Assembly (NCBI GenBank): GCA_004294095.1
Contig: RDZR01000047.1
Coordinates: forward strand, 1-43,329
Source of the DNA: Verrucomicrobiota bacterium
Lineage (GTDB): Bacteria > Verrucomicrobiota > Verrucomicrobiia > Verrucomicrobiales > Akkermansiaceae
Direction: 5' to 3'
Length of the DNA: 43,329 bases
Part shown: piece by piece, positions 41,186 through 43,329 of the stretch
Layout: the number at the start of each line of letters is the position of its first letter
Position numbering within the stretch: the stretch's first letter is position 1
Notes under the pieces: generated by a model
Databases searched by the model: none
What the model was told of the DNA's origin: nothing
The model's input: only the letters and a program-made list of their open reading frames with translations
Program-made: the position numbers and the translations under genes

Positions 41186-41217
41186 TGTTAGATCAGGCGT
41201 TGCTGTTAGGTGTTAGA
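41186..41217. repeat. Cluster of three TGTTAG heptamers at a convergent gene junction
   Basis: TGTTAGA at 41186-41192, TGTTAGG at 41204-41210 and TGTTAGA at 41211-41217. The first occupies the 13-bp gap between the convergent aminopeptidase and GlcD genes. The other two encode part of the GlcD C-terminus (FLTPNS). All three have the same orientation. Confidence 0.7.
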
Positions 41218-42596
41218 AATTTCCCCGGATTCAGAAGATCGTGAGGATCGAGAGCGGATTTCAGGTCGAGGTGAGTTTGATAGCTGGTCTCGCCAATCGC
41301 CTCGCGCAGCCATGGTTTTTTGGCGAGGCCGATGCCGTGCTCTCCAGTGATGGCACCGCCGACACTGAGCACCCAGCGGAAGAGGCGATCGACGGCGGCA
41401 TCCGCATGTTCGCGGACTGCTGGATTTTCATAATTTTCGACCATTAGGTTGGTGTGAATGTTGCCATCGCCCGCGTGGCCGAAGCAGGCAATCGCAATGC
41501 CGCTTTCGAGTTGCAATTGGCGTGCAAAATTCACCAGAGCCACGAGTTGTGAGCGCGGCACGACGATGTCTTCGTTGAGTTTGGTGAGACCGGTATCGCG
41601 CAAGGAGTAGGAAAACTCCCGCCGCAATTGCCAAATTTTTTCGCAAGATGCGGCATCCAATGCGTGTTGGATGTGGCTCGCGCCTGCGCGTTTCAACAGC
41701 GCATCAAGTTCTAACAACTCGGCCTCCACCGCGGCATCGCGGCCATCGATTTCTACGATTAAGTGAGCCTCGCCGGGTGGAAAAAAATCGGACCCGAGAC
41801 GTTTGCGCGCGGCGGCCAAAGTAAAGCCATCGGTAATCTCCAGTGCAGATGGCAAATGCCCAGCTTGTAAAATCGTTTGAACGGCGGCTGCGGCTTGAGA
41901 AAACGACGGAAAAATCGCAGCGAGCATCGCCCGCCGCTGAGGGCGCGGGATCAGGCGCAGGGTGGCTTCCGTGATGATGCCGAGCATGCCTTCCGAGCCG
42001 GTCAGCAGGCCGATGAGATCGAAGCCCGTTTTGTTTTTGTGCAATCGCCCGCCACTGCGCAGGATGCTGCCATCTGCGAGCACCGCTTCGAGGCCGAGCA
42101 CGTAATGCCGCGTGACGCCATATTTCAAGCAGCGCGGGCCGCCGGCGTTGGTTGCGATGTTGCCGCCGATCGAGCATTCCTTGAGAGATGCGGGATCGGG
42201 CGGATATTCCCAGCCCAACTCTTGTGCCGCGTCTTGCAGCGTTTTCGTAATCACTCCGGGTTGGACGACTGCTACGCCGTCTTCCGGAAAAATGCCGAGG
42301 ATGCGATTCATGCGCATGGTGCTCAGGGCGATGCCTCCCCGCACCGGCACGCAGCCGCCGACGTAGCCCACGCCCGCTCCGCGCGTGGTGACTGGGATTT
42401 TCAGTGCTTGGGCTATTTTCATCACCGCCGAGACATCTGCGGTAGATTCTGCGAAAACGACGAGCTCCGGAGCGTGGCTTGCGAACCATCGATCCCCGGC
42501 ATGTTCTTGCAGGCTGGCGGCCGCCGAGCTGAGTTGATCGTCGCGGAGATGGGCCTTGAGCGCTTGGCGCGCGGCTGTGATGAGATGCGGAGTCAC
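41193..42596 (-). CDS. glcD: FAD-linked oxidase, glycolate/D-lactate dehydrogenase GlcD-like subunit
   Basis: 467 residues with a GTG start at 42596. The FAD-binding PCMH domain covers about residues 40-220: VTTRGAGVGYVGGCVPVRGG, WEYPPDPASLKECSIGGNIA, TNAGGPRCLKYGVTRHYVLG and TGSEGMLGIITEATLRL. The C-terminal FAD-oxidase domain contains ACFGHAGDGNIHTNLMV and GAITGEHGIGLAKKPWL. This matches GlcD, which oxidises glycolate or D-lactate to the 2-keto acid and passes electrons on through GlcE/GlcF partners. No glcE or glcF is in the window, so a single-subunit D-lactate dehydrogenase is also possible. Confidence 0.9.
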   Translation of the reverse strand: MTPHLITAARQALKAHLRDDQLSSAAASLQEHAGDRWFASHAPELVVFAESTADVSAVMKIAQALKIPVTTRGAGVGYVGGCVPVRGGIALSTMRMNRILGIFPEDGVAVVQPGVITKTLQDAAQELGWEYPPDPASLKECSIGGNIATNAGGPRCLKYGVTRHYVLGLEAVLADGSILRSGGRLHKNKTGFDLIGLLTGSEGMLGIITEATLRLIPRPQRRAMLAAIFPSFSQAAAAVQTILQAGHLPSALEITDGFTLAAARKRLGSDFFPPGEAHLIVEIDGRDAAVEAELLELDALLKRAGASHIQHALDAASCEKIWQLRREFSYSLRDTGLTKLNEDIVVPRSQLVALVNFARQLQLESGIAIACFGHAGDGNIHTNLMVENYENPAVREHADAAVDRLFRWVLSVGGAITGEHGIGLAKKPWLREAIGETSYQTHLDLKSALDPHDLLNPGKFLTPNSNA

Positions 42597-42640
42597 GCGC
42601 TGATTTTAGAATGCAACATCCTTGCCGACAATACTCAGGA

Positions 42641-42680
42641 TGAAAAAAGAAAAAACCCCACTCGGGCGTGCCGAGTGGGG
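42641..42680 (-). terminator. Rho-independent terminator of the RRM protein gene
   Basis: A perfect 10-bp stem (CCCCACTCGG paired with CCGAGTGGGG) with a five-base loop, followed on the minus strand by TTTTTTCTTTTTT. It lies about 30 bp after the stop of the RRM gene and is the only convincing intrinsic terminator in the window. Confidence 0.92.
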
Positions 42681-42709
42681 TTGGTGATTGGTTTTGAATT
42701 AGGCGGCTG

Positions 42710-43312
42710 TTAGGCCACTTCGCTTTTCGGCGGAGCTTCATCTTGTGGCTTCTCGCTCACTTCAGCTGCTGGCTGAGTGGGGGCGAGTTGCACGGTTCTT
42801 TCCTTGCGTGGCTCATCGTTCGTCGCGTCATCACGCTCATCGAGGCCTTTGGATTTGGCTCCAGAAACGTTCATATTGCGCCCCATGTAAGGCTGATCGT
42901 GCAATACTTCCACCGCGCGCATGGCTTCCTCGCGGTGCACCATTTCCACAAATCCATAGCCTTTGGAGCGATGGGTGGCGCGGTTATAAACGATTTCTAC
43001 ATTGCGGACGGCACCAATGCCTTTGAACAATTCTTGCAGGTCTTGCTCAGTCACGTCGTAGGATAAATTCCCCACATAGACGCGGCCGGACTCGACGGTG
43101 GCAGGATTGCCACCGCGGGCTGAACGTTCTCTCGATTTTGGGCGCTCACCTCTGCTTTGCCCATCGCTTCTGCTTGGGCCATCGCGTTGAGGTCTCTCTC
43201 CGCCGTCGGCACTGCGTGCGTTGCGGGTGTTGGACTTCGGCGCAGGTGGCTTGTTTTCAGGATTTCTGGCTGGCTTGCCTTGGGGGGCTGCTGGTGCTTT
43301 GTAAAGGCCCAC
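42710..43312 (-). CDS. RRM-domain RNA-binding protein, possibly 5'-truncated by the window edge
   Basis: 200 residues counted from the GTG at 43312, but the frame stays open to the window end (reading KILQAVGLYKAP), so the true start may lie outside. Residues 1-72 are a disordered Arg/Ser/Gly/Pro-rich region. Residues about 77-150 are one RRM: RNP2 is VYVGNLSYD and RNP1 is KGYGFVEM, both with their aromatic residues. A short acidic tail follows. Bacterial RRM proteins of this type bind single-stranded RNA and are often linked to cold or stress response. The basic N-terminal extension is unusually long. A strong terminator follows. Confidence 0.88.
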   Translation of the reverse strand: MGLYKAPAAPQGKPARNPENKPPAPKSNTRNARSADGGERPQRDGPSRSDGQSRGERPKSRERSARGGNPATVESGRVYVGNLSYDVTEQDLQELFKGIGAVRNVEIVYNRATHRSKGYGFVEMVHREEAMRAVEVLHDQPYMGRNMNVSGAKSKGLDERDDATNDEPRKERTVQLAPTQPAAEVSEKPQDEAPPKSEVA

Positions 43313-43329
43313 AGCTTGCAGGATTTTTT

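Noticed and set aside
41877-42713. 278-codon plus-strand frame opposite GlcD
   Set aside because: Antisense to the well-supported oxidase, with no recognisable domain and no plausible start.
41704-42741. 345-codon minus-strand frame overlapping the GlcD-like gene
   Set aside because: It is Arg/Ser-rich with no domain and is a different frame of the same strand as a clear FAD oxidase.

Overview
The window looks like chromosomal DNA of a free-living Verrucomicrobiota bacterium, probably near the Verrucomicrobiales. This is inferred from gene content: a prepilin-like GFTLVE protein with a C-terminal H-x9-NG variant, zinc-ribbon membrane proteins, an ECF sigma factor coupled to a membrane Ser/Thr kinase, a DUF1573/rhodanese operon, and several proteins with no recognisable function. 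G+C is moderate (roughly 54%, estimated by eye). Genes are tightly packed, ATGA stop/start overlaps are common, and convergent genes touch or overlap. I see no rRNA, tRNA, CRISPR array, transposase or prophage.

Layout. 1-580 (minus): the 5' part of an oligopeptide-binding lipoprotein gene cut by the window edge, and a small histone-H1-like DUF2934 protein. 689-4742: an inner-membrane-anchored OmpA-like protein, ProA, and a zinc-ribbon membrane protein. 4723-7598 (minus): a five-gene operon of ECF sigma factor, anti-sigma-like membrane protein, secreted unknown, DUF1573 protein and rhodanese. 7850-15424 (plus): a pseudopilin followed by a seven-gene cluster (nitrilase-like hydrolase, SDR dehydrogenase, zinc-site-less MBL-fold protein, L-rhamnonate-dehydratase-like enolase, DapA-like lyase, RhaT-like symporter, second DapA-like lyase). 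It reads as non-phosphorylative L-rhamnose catabolism with its own transporter. 15471-17856: an acidic unknown protein, a HAD phosphatase and an RppH-like NUDIX hydrolase.

18.0-28.7 kb is a compositionally different, accessory-looking block. It holds two secreted proteins that share a short segment after the signal peptide (a PDG-repeat protein and a beta-helix protein with exact 60-bp repeats), the orphan C-terminus of an RluA-type pseudouridine synthase, a kinase-Wzz-DUF4190 fusion coupled to an ECF sigma factor, and a GntR(YtrA)-ABC-permease-permease operon whose two permeases share an unusual large C-terminal domain. 28.8-43.3 kb returns to housekeeping genes: oligopeptidase A, AlkC, Prc, YggS, DUF971, RecG, cardiolipin synthase, a 3D-domain protein, a putative aminopeptidase, a GlcD-like oxidase and an RRM protein with a clear intrinsic terminator.

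Two genome-level signals stand out. First, the heptamer TGTTAGA (either strand) occurs about 48 times by hand count against about 4 expected. It occurs in several reading frames and between genes, and it is sparse in the accessory block. Second, Shine-Dalgarno sequences are nearly absent, and several genes carry a -10-like hexamer only 5-9 bases before the start codon, as expected for leaderless mRNAs.
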